Source: Maribacter sp. PR1 (lineage in GTDB: Bacteria > Bacteroidota > Bacteroidia > Flavobacteriales > Flavobacteriaceae). From it: a stretch of DNA of 64,000 nucleotides. How positions within the stretch are numbered: the stretch's first letter is position 1; every line of letters begins with the position of its first letter. The position numbers and the translations under genes were made by a program. Below, piece after piece: positions 19,662-28,171 of the stretch. The stretch lies in contig NZ_JAQPCG010000011.1 of the NCBI RefSeq assembly GCF_028464145.1, positions 62,001 to 126,000 of the forward strand, given 5' to 3'. The notes below the pieces were generated by a model. The model saw nothing but the letters and a program-made list of their open reading frames with translations. It searched no databases and was not told the origin of the DNA.

Positions 19662-21086
19662 TTAACTGAGCTCCCAACCTTTTCGATAACTTCCCTTGAC
19701 CCATTCATTGGCTTTTTCCCAATTGGTCACGCGCATGTTGTCACCATCCCAAAGGATTTTTCTTCTTCCAGGATATTCAAAAGGATCCCAATCTCCCAAC
19801 TGTTTTCCTTCTTTCAACCTTTTATATTGGAATGCCTTAATGGCCAAATTACCCATAAGAACGGCTTCGGTCAATGGTCCGGAACGTTCAAAGTCCGAAG
19901 AGGTTTCAACACCTTGTAAACAACCTTCTACAAAGTTTCTTTGATGACCTCCTGTATCCCCTTCAATACGTTTTAAATAAGGCTCTGGAGGTGTCAAAAG
20001 TTCCATAGTAGTTGAGGGTAGTAACCTCGCATTTCTTGAGTACGTGTCACAGACCAAAATTCCCCTGGTACCGTAAAAAATGCTTCCACCGCCTGAATCA
20101 CCTATAGTCTCTCCATCTTTCAGCTCATCTGGTAAATCCGGTAATAGACCACCATCGTACCAATTCAAAGCTATATCCCCATGTTCTGGGGTATTGAATT
20201 TTAACCTAACTATGGAGGAAGCTGGACAAGATTCACTATAGTCGGCTTCTACAAAATCACCAACCCAATTAGTTGTGCAGCTTGCCTCGGCCTCGGTAGG
20301 ATATCCTAATCCCAAAACACTGAAGGGAGTTTCCATTATATGGCAACCCATATCGCCCAGGGCTCCCGTACCGAAGTCCCAATAGCCACGCCATTTAAAA
20401 GGGAGATAAGAATCGTTATAATCTCTCATTTTCGCGGTACCTAACCATAAGTCCCAATCCAACCCTTTAGGGATACGGTCTTTGCCCTGGGGCACTGGAA
20501 CCCCTTGTGGCCAAACCGGTCTGTTGGTCCAGCAATCCACTTTATATACTTTCCCGATGATTCCAGAATCTATTAATTCCTTTGCCTCCCTACTACCGTC
20601 ACTGGATGCTCCTTGATTTCCCATTTGGGAAACAATGCCGTTCTCCTTGGCAACCTGGGTCATTAAACGGGCTTCATTGATATTATGTGTCAATGGTTTT
20701 TCAACATAGGCATGTTTTTTAGCTCTCATAAAGGGTAGGGCTATGGAGGCATGCATATGATCTGGAGTGGCAACCATAATGGCGTCCATATCCTTTAAGT
20801 GCTTGTCATAAACTTTTCTAAAGTCTTTATATCTCTTGACGTCAGGAAAATTGGTATAAGTTTCAGCTGCCCTTCTATCATCTACATCACAAAAGGAAAC
20901 AAATTTTACTTTTTGGGTTTCATTAAGTCCTTGAATTACACTGGCTCCTCGGCCTCCAACTCCGAATGCACTGACATAGAGTGTATCACTTGGCGGAACA
21001 TGTTGCTTACCCATAACAAAACTGGGCACAATGGTAAATGCCGTTGAAGCAGCGGCGGTGTTCTTTATAAATTTTCTTCTTTGCAT
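19662..21086 (-). CDS. Tat-exported Gfo/Idh/MocA-family oxidoreductase
   Basis: 474 residues. The N-terminus MQRRKFIKNTAAASTAF is a twin-arginine signal, so the enzyme is folded with cofactor and exported. It is followed by a Rossmann nucleotide-binding region (VSAFGVGGRGASVI), the EKP motif of the family (AYVEKPLTHNI, catalytic Lys) and a long C-terminal alpha/beta domain with WDFGTGALGDMGCH. Relatives oxidise or reduce sugar hydroxyl groups using tightly bound NAD(H). Exported members with Tat signals are common in Bacteroidota sugar loci and may work as glycosidases or epimerases through a transient keto-sugar. Divergent from the GT2 gene with 281 bp between. Confidence 0.87.
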   Translation of the reverse strand: MQRRKFIKNTAAASTAFTIVPSFVMGKQHVPPSDTLYVSAFGVGGRGASVIQGLNETQKVKFVSFCDVDDRRAAETYTNFPDVKRYKDFRKVYDKHLKDMDAIMVATPDHMHASIALPFMRAKKHAYVEKPLTHNINEARLMTQVAKENGIVSQMGNQGASSDGSREAKELIDSGIIGKVYKVDCWTNRPVWPQGVPVPQGKDRIPKGLDWDLWLGTAKMRDYNDSYLPFKWRGYWDFGTGALGDMGCHIMETPFSVLGLGYPTEAEASCTTNWVGDFVEADYSESCPASSIVRLKFNTPEHGDIALNWYDGGLLPDLPDELKDGETIGDSGGGSIFYGTRGILVCDTYSRNARLLPSTTMELLTPPEPYLKRIEGDTGGHQRNFVEGCLQGVETSSDFERSGPLTEAVLMGNLAIKAFQYKRLKEGKQLGDWDPFEYPGRRKILWDGDNMRVTNWEKANEWVKGSYRKGWELS

Positions 21087-21367
21087 GATATAAATAAGAT
21101 TATTCTAGGCTAGAAAGTTACGAAAAATAGAAATTCCAATTAATCACCTAGTATTTTTAATAGTCTTGCAACAAATACATACCACTATTAAAAACTTGGT
21201 AAATTGTATTTGCTTTGATTTTTATTTAAAATCTATCAAAATATTAATAAATGCTCATTAATTCTTATTTAAAGGTTAAAGAAAAAATTATTACATAAAT
21301 AAATCATAAAGTATGATCCAGGCAGCCATGTGTTGACGTATAACCTCTAGAACAAATCGAAAACACA

Positions 21368-22813
21368 ATGAAATTTGAAAATACTTTTACCTCTAAATTA
21401 AATACCACTAATCATTCCGATAACACACCGAGCTTTAAGAACGGTTTTTTTATAAAATCCAAGTTGAAATCATTCGTTCATACTGCAAATGCATGGGGAG
21501 TTTTTGTAATGGGAAGCACATTCGTTCTCATGATTGCTTCCATATATGTGATGTATGTCTTACAAGCCGATTACGACCAGTTCAATCAAGACCGTATGAG
21601 TACGACTTTCGGGTTGATTTTTATGGTTATTGCAACTGGACTTTTTATATTCAAAGCTGGATTCTTCGTTTATACCTTGTATAGATATTTTAGATATAAG
21701 GCAATAGACTCTGTTTCAGACGAAGAGTTGCCAACTTGCACGGTAATTGTGCCGGCCTATAATGAGGGTAAGCAAGTCTACGCAACATTAATGAGCTTGG
21801 CGGACAGCGATTATCCAGTAGAAAAACTTCAATTGCTTTCTATCGATGATGGTAGCAAGGATGATACTTGGCATTGGATGCAAGAGGCCAAAAAGATATT
21901 GGGAAATCGGGTTTCCATTTGCCAGCAACCAAAGAATATGGGAAAAAGACACGCCCTTTACCGTGGTTTTAATGAGGGAATCGGTGATGTATTTGTAACG
22001 GTGGATAGTGATTCAATTGTTAAAAAGGACACTCTAAGAAATTTGGTTAGTCCGTTCATTACCAATGAAAAATGTGGAGCAGTTGCAGGTAACATCAGGG
22101 TTCTAAACAATGAAAAGGCCTTGATACCTAAAATGTTGGATGTAAGTTTTGTTTTGAGTTTTGAATTCGTAAGATCTGCGGAGAGTAGCTTAAATTCAGT
22201 TCTTTGTACCCCTGGGGCTTTGGCCGCTTACCGTAGAACAGCTGTTTTTGCTTGCCTTAACGATTGGATCAATCAGACCTTTATGGGACAACCTTCAGAT
22301 ATTGGCGAAGACCGTGCCATGACCAACATGATTTTAAAGCAAGGATATCATGTTTTATTTCAAAGAAATGCATATGCGTATACCAACGTTCCCGAAAAGT
22401 TTCGTGGTTTGTACAAAATGTTCATTAGGTGGGGTAGGAGTAATGTTAGGGAGAATATTGAAATGTCCAAGTATGTGTTTAAAAACTTTAGGGAGGGAAC
22501 TAAAGCGGGAACTCGACTTTTGTTCTTTAGTCAGGCAACAAAGATTGTTATGAGCTACCCATTCCTTTTGTTTATGCTTTATTTTGTTCTAACACATCCA
22601 ATCTTGTTTGTTAGCTCAACTTTTTTGAGTATACTGGTACTTTCTACTTTCCCGGTTATTTTTTATGCGAAGCGGTATAACTTTATTGAGTCATTCTGGG
22701 CTTATTCCTATAGTGTAATGTATACGTTTGGATTATTCTGGATAACACCTTACGCTATTGCAACAGCCAATAGAAGAGGTTGGCTGACTAGAGGCCTGGC
22801 CGAAAAAAAATAG
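21368..22813 (+). CDS. Processive GT2 glycosyltransferase (hyaluronan/chitin-synthase-like)
   Basis: 481 residues: two N-terminal membrane helices (about 43-65 and 82-104), a cytoplasmic GT-A domain at 120-360, and two or three C-terminal helices. Catalytic motifs of processive family-2 synthases are visible: DDGS (160-163), DSD (213-215), GEDR (313-316, the catalytic base Asp) and IRWGRSNVRE near 353-362. The usual QxxRW reads MFIRW, with Met replacing Gln. Such enzymes polymerise UDP-sugars and extrude the chain. A UDP-sugar dehydrogenase follows, which suggests a uronic-acid-containing polymer. The first 40 residues are polar and unlike the family. Confidence 0.84.
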   Translation: MKFENTFTSKLNTTNHSDNTPSFKNGFFIKSKLKSFVHTANAWGVFVMGSTFVLMIASIYVMYVLQADYDQFNQDRMSTTFGLIFMVIATGLFIFKAGFFVYTLYRYFRYKAIDSVSDEELPTCTVIVPAYNEGKQVYATLMSLADSDYPVEKLQLLSIDDGSKDDTWHWMQEAKKILGNRVSICQQPKNMGKRHALYRGFNEGIGDVFVTVDSDSIVKKDTLRNLVSPFITNEKCGAVAGNIRVLNNEKALIPKMLDVSFVLSFEFVRSAESSLNSVLCTPGALAAYRRTAVFACLNDWINQTFMGQPSDIGEDRAMTNMILKQGYHVLFQRNAYAYTNVPEKFRGLYKMFIRWGRSNVRENIEMSKYVFKNFREGTKAGTRLLFFSQATKIVMSYPFLLFMLYFVLTHPILFVSSTFLSILVLSTFPVIFYAKRYNFIESFWAYSYSVMYTFGLFWITPYAIATANRRGWLTRGLAEKK

Positions 22814-23008
22814 TAGTGAGGTAATGATGAATACGGTTCTTAGGTAATCCTATTTAGTATAGTGCTTTTTTGAAAATAAATTTCATTTTCTATCCTATAT
22901 TCGTGGGTTATTCTTGAACTATTTAGGCTTTTAACTAAAACAGCATTAGCTTTAAAAAAATAGTTTAATTACACTCTTTTAGACATTAAGCAATTAGAAT
23001 ATCTTTCG

Positions 23009-24280
23009 ATGAACAATATAAAAAATAAAAAACTGGCGATAATTGGTTTGGGGTATGTGGGTATTCCATTGGCCGTAGAGTTTGTTAAAAATGATTTTGA
23101 TGTCATAGGTTTTGATATCAATGAAGATAGGATAAATGAACTCAAAAAAGGGATAGATAATACTGGTGAAGTTACTTCCAATGACAAGGGCGATATGGCC
23201 AAAATTAAGTTTACACATTGTAAAAAAGATATTAAAAATTCAGATATTTTTATTGTTACGGTTCCTACACCTATAGACCATTTTAAACAACCAGATTTGA
23301 AACCAATTTTGTCCGCAAGTAGGTTGGTCGCCAAGAATCTTAATAAGGGGAATATTGTTATTTATGAGTCAACAGTTTACCCGGGATGTACAGAAGAGGA
23401 TTGTGTCCCTGTTTTGGAAAAATATAGTGGTATGACTTTCAATGAAGATTTCTTTTGTGGTTATTCACCAGAAAGAATAAACCCAGGTGATAAAAAAAGA
23501 CGTGTTCATAATATAATTAAGGTCACCTCCGGGAGCACAGCGGAAATAGCCAATGTAGTTGATGAACTCTATAATCAAATAATTACAGTAGGAACCCATA
23601 AGGTATCCAGTATTAAGGTCGCTGAGGCTTCTAAGATTATTGAAAATACTCAGAGGGATTTGAACATATCGTTGGTCAATGAATTTGCGCTTATTTTTGA
23701 TAGGCTAAATATTGATACTGAAGAAATTTTAGAAGCAGCTGGTACGAAATGGAATTTTTTACCTTTTAGACCAGGCTTGGTAGGTGGGCATTGTATAAGT
23801 GTGGACCCTTACTATTTAACTCATAAAGCCCAAAGTTTGGGTTATTACCCGGAAGTCATTTTATCTGGAAGGCGGATAAATGATAACATGGGCTTATATA
23901 TAGCAAATAGGGTAATTAAACTGATGGTAAAAAATAATTTAACGGTTACAAAATCCAGAATTTTAGTTTTAGGTATCACATTTAAAGAGAATTGCCCTGA
24001 TATCCGTAATTCCAGAGTGATTGATATGATAAGAGAATTTAAAAATTTTGGAGCCGATGTAGATGTTTACGATCCTTGCGCAAATGTCGAAGAAGTATTT
24101 GATGAGTATGGTTTCAGTCTAGCTCCTAAAATTGGAAAAAACTATGATGCTATTATTTTAGCAGTAGGGCATAATAATTTCAAGAAAATTAATCTTGGAG
24201 ATATAAAGTCAAGTTCAAAAACTGTAATTTTTGATATAAAAAGTTTTTTCCAAAAACAATTAGTTACAGATCGTCTTTAA
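23009..24280 (+). CDS. UDP-sugar 6-dehydrogenase (TviB/WbpA type)
   Basis: 423 residues with the N-terminal NAD Rossmann motif GLGYVGIPLA (13-22), NTQRDLNISLVNEFA in the central helix and the catalytic Cys262 in GLVGGHCISVDPYYLTHKA. The wording matches the VipA/TviB branch, which oxidises UDP-GlcNAc or UDP-GalNAc to the uronic acid in two NAD-dependent steps. UDP-glucose dehydrogenase is a less likely alternative. It lies 195 bp downstream of the GT2 synthase on the same strand without an obvious terminator between, so it may supply the uronate donor for that synthase. Confidence 0.88.
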   Translation: MNNIKNKKLAIIGLGYVGIPLAVEFVKNDFDVIGFDINEDRINELKKGIDNTGEVTSNDKGDMAKIKFTHCKKDIKNSDIFIVTVPTPIDHFKQPDLKPILSASRLVAKNLNKGNIVIYESTVYPGCTEEDCVPVLEKYSGMTFNEDFFCGYSPERINPGDKKRRVHNIIKVTSGSTAEIANVVDELYNQIITVGTHKVSSIKVAEASKIIENTQRDLNISLVNEFALIFDRLNIDTEEILEAAGTKWNFLPFRPGLVGGHCISVDPYYLTHKAQSLGYYPEVILSGRRINDNMGLYIANRVIKLMVKNNLTVTKSRILVLGITFKENCPDIRNSRVIDMIREFKNFGADVDVYDPCANVEEVFDEYGFSLAPKIGKNYDAIILAVGHNNFKKINLGDIKSSSKTVIFDIKSFFQKQLVTDRL

Positions 24281-24285
24281 ATTAC

Positions 24286-24960
24286 TTAGTTCGGTTTGAT
24301 AATGAGAGGATTCCACTCCGTGTAAAACTGTTCTAAATAAGCCAACATAAATTGATGCCTTGACTCGGCAAGCCTTTTCCCCGTTTCCGTATTCATTTTA
24401 TCCTTTAGCAAAAGCAGTTTCTCGTAAAAATGATTAATAGTTGGGGCTTTTGATTTCTTGTAAGCTTTCTTGGTCAAATTTAAATTAGGAGCAATTTCTG
24501 GATTATAGATTTCTCTGTTTTTATAGCCACCATAATTGAATGCCCTAGCGATACCAATAGCTCCAATGGCATCTAAACGGTCAGCATCCTGTACAACTTC
24601 CAGTTCCTTAGAATTAAAAGGCTTTTTTTTGGACTTTCCTAGACTGTTTTTAAAGGATATATACTTAATAATTTTTACGACATGGCGAATGGTCTTTTTT
24701 GGAACATTAAGGGAGTTTAGGAAATTATTAGCCATCTTGGGTCCTATTTTTTCGTCACCATCATAAAATTTTGCATCGGCTATATCGTGCAATAAGGCTG
24801 CAAGGCTTACCACAAGAATATCCACTTTTTCGTCCTTTGCAATGAGCATACTGTTCTGAAATACCCTCTTGATATGAAACCAATCGTGTCCACCTTCGGC
24901 ATTTTGCAGTGTTTCCTTTACAAAGGTTATGGTTTCTTCGATTATTTCGGTGTTGCTCAT
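24286..24960 (-). CDS. HD-domain phosphohydrolase
   Basis: 224 residues of the YedJ/YfdR-like HD family. The metal site is visible as GHDWFHIKRV (His), LAALLHDIADAKF (the HD pair) and VVQDADRLDAIGAIGIARAF (Asp). Members hydrolyse phosphate mono- or diesters, often of nucleotides; the substrate here is not deducible. Its ATG overlaps the stop of the upstream plsC-like gene by 4 bp (ATGA), indicating translational coupling. It converges on the UDP-sugar dehydrogenase with 5 bp between stops. Confidence 0.85.
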   Translation of the reverse strand: MSNTEIIEETITFVKETLQNAEGGHDWFHIKRVFQNSMLIAKDEKVDILVVSLAALLHDIADAKFYDGDEKIGPKMANNFLNSLNVPKKTIRHVVKIIKYISFKNSLGKSKKKPFNSKELEVVQDADRLDAIGAIGIARAFNYGGYKNREIYNPEIAPNLNLTKKAYKKSKAPTINHFYEKLLLLKDKMNTETGKRLAESRHQFMLAYLEQFYTEWNPLIIKPN

Positions 24961-25694
24961 TTAAAAGAATTTATTCCGGATACGACGGCTGCTTCTGTTT
25001 TGGCCAGTAATTCATCCAAATCCCCGTTGTTCTCTATTGGTTCATGGACATCAAAAGAAACTTTTGCCCCAAGTCCCATAGGGAATTTTCCAAAGCGTAC
25101 AAGTTTCCACGAATTATTAATACTTATTGGAACTATTAAAGCGGACGGTGCTTTTTTCATTAGCATTTTGAGTCCCATGGGTTTGAATGGTTTTGGATGT
25201 CCATCCCTACTTCTTGTTCCTTCAGGGAATATAACAGCTGTTCTATTATGTTTTTCTATATAAGCACCTAGTTTCCCAATTTCAATAATTGAACCTTTTG
25301 CGTCCTTTCTGTCAATTAATACAGACCCACCATGTCTTAAATTATATGAGACACTTGGAATACCTTTCCCTAACTCTTTTTTACTCACAAACTTTGGGTG
25401 GTGCTTTCTCATGTACCATATAATTGGTGGTATATCATACATACTTTGGTGGTTTGTGACGATAATTAAGGGTCGATCAATCGGAATATTATAAGGATTT
25501 GAAAATTTATAGGTAGTTCCTAAAATATTAGTGGAGCGCATTAACGAAAGATTGAGAAGACTAACGGTCCTCTTAATTCCGGGATAACCAAAAAGATTTA
25601 AGCTCAACCAAAGTATAGGGTGAAAAACCAACAGCGTTATCCCAAAGGCAACGAAAAAAAAAGGGGTAACAATGTAGGATAGCATCTTTTGCAT
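24957..25694 (-). CDS. 1-acyl-sn-glycerol-3-phosphate acyltransferase (PlsC-like)
   Basis: 245 residues, with an N-terminal membrane helix (about 5-30), the acyltransferase HX4D box NHQSMYD near residue 80, and the acceptor-binding motif FPEGTRSRDG near 157. This is the standard PlsC layout and length; the enzyme makes phosphatidic acid at the inner membrane. The gene is coupled by a 4-bp overlap to the HD hydrolase. A hairpin terminator separates it from the upstream bacilliredoxin gene, so it likely has its own promoter in the short gap. Confidence 0.88.
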   Translation of the reverse strand: MQKMLSYIVTPFFFVAFGITLLVFHPILWLSLNLFGYPGIKRTVSLLNLSLMRSTNILGTTYKFSNPYNIPIDRPLIIVTNHQSMYDIPPIIWYMRKHHPKFVSKKELGKGIPSVSYNLRHGGSVLIDRKDAKGSIIEIGKLGAYIEKHNRTAVIFPEGTRSRDGHPKPFKPMGLKMLMKKAPSALIVPISINNSWKLVRFGKFPMGLGAKVSFDVHEPIENNGDLDELLAKTEAAVVSGINSFK

Positions 25695-25700
25695 GTTACA

Positions 25701-25730
25701 AAAATAAAAAACCGCTCTGTTAAGAGCGGT
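25701..25730 (-). terminator. Rho-independent terminator after the bacilliredoxin gene
   Basis: ACCGCTCT-GTTA-AGAGCGGT hairpin (25711-25730). On the minus strand it is followed by a run of T (the A-rich 25701-25710 stretch), placed 38 bp after the bacilliredoxin stop. Confidence 0.88.
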
Positions 25731-25768
25731 GTAAAATGTCTAAAATACGTTTGAAAGAATGAAGCTTC

Positions 25769-26179
25769 TCAACAGAATTCGTTATAAGCTTGTACGAGGT
25801 TCTCAGCAATCATTTCAGCAGGTCTTCCCTCAATATGGTGACGTTCTATCATATGGACCAATTCACCATCCTTGAACAAGGCCATGGACGGAGAAGAAGG
25901 AGGAAAAGGGACCATTAGATTCCTAGCCGCGTTCACTGCCTCAGTGTCTACTCCGGCAAATACGGTAACAGTATGATCCGGAGTCTTATCGTTTTGTAAA
26001 CTCATCTTTGCAGCTGGTCTTGCATTGGCAGCGGCACATCCGCAAACAGAATTAACCACTACCAATGTGGTTCCTTGTTTTTTAATGGCCTGTTCCACTG
26101 ATTCAGCTGTATGTAATTCTTCAAACCCGGCAGATGCCAAGTCGTCTCTCATAGGTTTTACTAATTCTGCAGGATACAT
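25769..26179 (-). CDS. BrxA/BrxB-family bacilliredoxin
   Basis: 136 residues of the YphP/YqiW (BrxA/B) family: thioredoxin-like fold with the CGC redox motif in VVVNSVCGCAAANARPA near residues 50-66, and HHIEGRPAEMI at the C-terminal end. In Bacillus these enzymes remove bacillithiol from mixed disulfides. The presence here suggests the organism may use bacillithiol, whose synthesis genes are known in many Bacteroidota but are not in this window. Monocistronic, with its own promoter candidate and terminator. Confidence 0.9.
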   Translation of the reverse strand: MYPAELVKPMRDDLASAGFEELHTAESVEQAIKKQGTTLVVVNSVCGCAAANARPAAKMSLQNDKTPDHTVTVFAGVDTEAVNAARNLMVPFPPSSPSMALFKDGELVHMIERHHIEGRPAEMIAENLVQAYNEFC

Positions 26180-26202
26180 AGTATTTTTTTAAAAATGAAT
26201 TA

Positions 26203-26210
26203 CAAAGATA
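26203..26210 (-). promoter_or_regulatory. -7 promoter element before the bacilliredoxin gene
   Basis: On the minus strand the site reads TATCTTTG, an exact TAnnTTTG, 23 bp before the ATG at 26179. No clear -33 element. Confidence 0.42.
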
Positions 26211-26277
26211 ACCAATCTGACCTATTTACTAGAAGACCTTAACTTTTCGTTAGTCTTCCAGTATCTCCTGAATATTT

Positions 26278-26285
26278 TATCTTTG
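26278..26285 (+). promoter_or_regulatory. -7 promoter element before the TerB-DnaJ gene
   Basis: TATCTTTG matches TAnnTTTG and lies 20 bp before the ATG at 26306, back to back with the bacilliredoxin promoter. Confidence 0.42.
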
Positions 26286-26305
26286 GCAAATATCAAAATA
26301 TTGGA

Positions 26306-27046
26306 ATGATTAAATGGATTGGGGCTTTTGTCGGCTTTTTTATTAGGGGTTTGGCTGGAGCCATTTTAGGTTTCTTTGTCGGGAGTATTCTGGATAGTCT
26401 TTTTGGTTCGGGAACCAGTCAGGCGAAGACTGTTTTTAGGGATTTTACAAGGCCCAATGTATCACCCGCAGATTTTGAATTGAATTTACTCTCGTTATGT
26501 TCTATCGTAATCAAGGCAGACGGACAAGTAAGCCAGCAGGAAATGGATTATGTTAGGCAGTACTTTGTTGGTACCTATGGCAAGGAAAAGGCCAATGCAA
26601 TCTTTAGAACATTTAATGACATTACTAAGAAAAGGGAGGTGTCCGCGCAACGTATCGGCTCATTTTTGGCACAAAGGACACGTTATGAAGTAAGACTTCA
26701 ACTACTTCACTTCTTGTTTGGTATAGCACAGGCAGATGGTAATGTTAGTACCCCTGAAATAAACAAAATTCGAGAAATAGCCGGATACTTAAGAGTGTCT
26801 CAACGAGATTTTGATAGTATTATGGCCATGTTCATAAAATCTGCGGATAATTCCTATAAGATATTGGAAATAGATAAATCGGCCTCCAACGAAGAAGTAA
26901 AAAAAGCCTATAGAACAATGGCCAAAAAGTATCACCCTGACCGTGTAAACACACAGGATGAGGCCATTAAAAAAGGTGCAGAGGAGAAGTTTAAACAAGT
27001 TCAGCTTGCCTACGAAACCATACAAAAAGAAAGAGGAATCAATTAG
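26306..27046 (+). CDS. TerB-DnaJ co-chaperone (DjlA-like)
   Basis: 246 residues in three parts: a glycine-rich hydrophobic N-terminal segment (about 5-35) likely to insert in the membrane, a TerB-like helical domain (about 55-170, with [15 protein letters not shown] and [12 protein letters not shown] as its two acidic repeats), and a C-terminal J domain (about 185-245) with the HPD tripeptide in [10 protein letters not shown] needed to stimulate DnaK. This is the DjlA arrangement of a membrane-tethered J protein. The HupE gene follows by 13 bp and is probably cotranscribed. Confidence 0.9.
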   Translation: MIKWIGAFVGFFIRGLAGAILGFFVGSILDSLFGSGTSQAKTVFRDFTRPNVSPADFELNLLSLCSIVIKADGQVSQQEMDYVRQYFVGTYGKEKANAIFRTFNDITKKREVSAQRIGSFLAQRTRYEVRLQLLHFLFGIAQADGNVSTPEINKIREIAGYLRVSQRDFDSIMAMFIKSADNSYKILEIDKSASNEEVKKAYRTMAKKYHPDRVNTQDEAIKKGAEEKFKQVQLAYETIQKERGIN

Positions 27047-27059
27047 TGTTAAATAGATT

Positions 27060-27647
27060 ATGGAAAATTTTTGGTTTTATGTGGAAATGGGATTAAACCA
27101 TGTTTTGGATTTAGCGGCCTATGACCATATTTTGTTTCTATCTGCCTTAGCTATCCCATTTACTTTCAAAAGCTGGAAGAAGGTTTTGCTTTTGGCTACG
27201 GTATTTACGATAACACACTGTCTTTCCCTTTTGTTGTCTGTATTTGAGATTGTAGTTATGGATGTCTCACTAATCGAATTTTTAATACCCGTGACCATTT
27301 TCCTGACCGCTATTTTTAACATCATGTATCAGAAGAATATAAATGGAAACAAGCGTATTGTGCTTCATGTCCTAGCTACCGCTTTTTTTGGCCTTATTCA
27401 TGGTTTCGGATTTTCGAATTATTTTAAAATGCTTATTTCGGGGGAGGATGAGAAAATAACCCCTTTACTTGGATTTGCAACAGGAATCGAGATTTCTCAA
27501 GTTATAATTGTTATGATAGTACTCTTGATGGCATTTTTCATTCAAGGCATAGGGAAGGTCAAACAGTCCATTTTCGTTTTGTCGGCTAGTATAATTGTTT
27601 TATTGATCACAATACCACTCTTATACCAAACGTTTCCTTGGTATTGA
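27060..27647 (+). CDS. HupE/UreJ-type membrane protein
   Basis: 195 residues, about six membrane helices. The opening GLNHVLDLAAYDHILFL carries the His/Asp pattern of HupE/UreJ family metal permeases, and FFGLIHGFGFSNYF further on is also characteristic. Members are linked to nickel or cobalt uptake or to secondary metal transport, but many homologues in Bacteroidota stand without hydrogenase or urease genes, as here, so the substrate is open. Confidence 0.8.
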   Translation: MENFWFYVEMGLNHVLDLAAYDHILFLSALAIPFTFKSWKKVLLLATVFTITHCLSLLLSVFEIVVMDVSLIEFLIPVTIFLTAIFNIMYQKNINGNKRIVLHVLATAFFGLIHGFGFSNYFKMLISGEDEKITPLLGFATGIEISQVIIVMIVLLMAFFIQGIGKVKQSIFVLSASIIVLLITIPLLYQTFPWY

Positions 27648-27648
27648 G

Positions 27649-27680
27649 TTTCAAAAGTTAAAATTGTCCTTATACTTTTG
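27649..27680 (+). promoter_or_regulatory. Candidate promoter of the dCMP deaminase gene
   Basis: TTTC (27649-27652), 20-bp spacer, TACTTTTG (27673-27680): close to the Bacteroidota -33 TTTG / -7 TAnnTTTG consensus. The start codon follows 54 bp later. Confidence 0.45.
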
Positions 27681-27734
27681 TAGGGGCTTTTAAAGCAGTT
27701 ATATTAGTTAATCCAAGCATTTTTGCTTCTTTTT

Positions 27735-28166
27735 ATGAATAAATCGAAACAGGAAAAATACGATAAAGCTTATTTGAGGATGGCCAAGGAATGGGGAAAG
27801 CTATCCTACTGTCAACGTAAGCAAGTCGGGGCCATTATCGTTAAAGATCGTATGATTATTTCGGACGGATATAACGGTACGCCTACCGGATTCGAAAATT
27901 TTTGTGAGGATGAAAAAGGGTATACAAAATGGTATGTGCTTCATGCAGAAGCCAATGCTATATCAAAAGTAGCTTCCAGTACGCAGTCCTGTCAAGGAGC
28001 CACATTATATATAACGCTGTCTCCCTGTAGGGAATGTAGCAAGTTGATACACCAATCTGGCATAAAACGTGTTGTATATCAAATTGCATACAAGGATGAC
28101 TCCGGACTTAGCTTTTTAAAAAGGGCTGGAGTAGAGATTGAATTTATGCCAAAAATTGATGACTAG
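27735..28166 (+). CDS. dCMP deaminase
   Basis: 143 residues from the ATG at 27735 (an in-frame TTG four codons upstream is less likely). The zinc site is complete: HAEANA (His and catalytic Glu) and SPCRECSK (two Cys), in the ComEB/dCMP deaminase version of the cytidine deaminase fold. YNGTPTGFENFC near residue 50 is typical of deoxycytidylate deaminases. It converts dCMP to dUMP for thymidylate synthesis. The CtpA gene begins 5 bp downstream, indicating one operon. Confidence 0.9.
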   Translation: MNKSKQEKYDKAYLRMAKEWGKLSYCQRKQVGAIIVKDRMIISDGYNGTPTGFENFCEDEKGYTKWYVLHAEANAISKVASSTQSCQGATLYITLSPCRECSKLIHQSGIKRVVYQIAYKDDSGLSFLKRAGVEIEFMPKIDD

Positions 28167-28171
28167 TTGAA

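Noticed and set aside
22872-22890. Weak GAAAAT...ATTTTC hairpin after the GT2 gene
   Set aside because: A six-bp AT stem without a T-run; insufficient for a terminator, so cotranscription with the dehydrogenase gene is left open.
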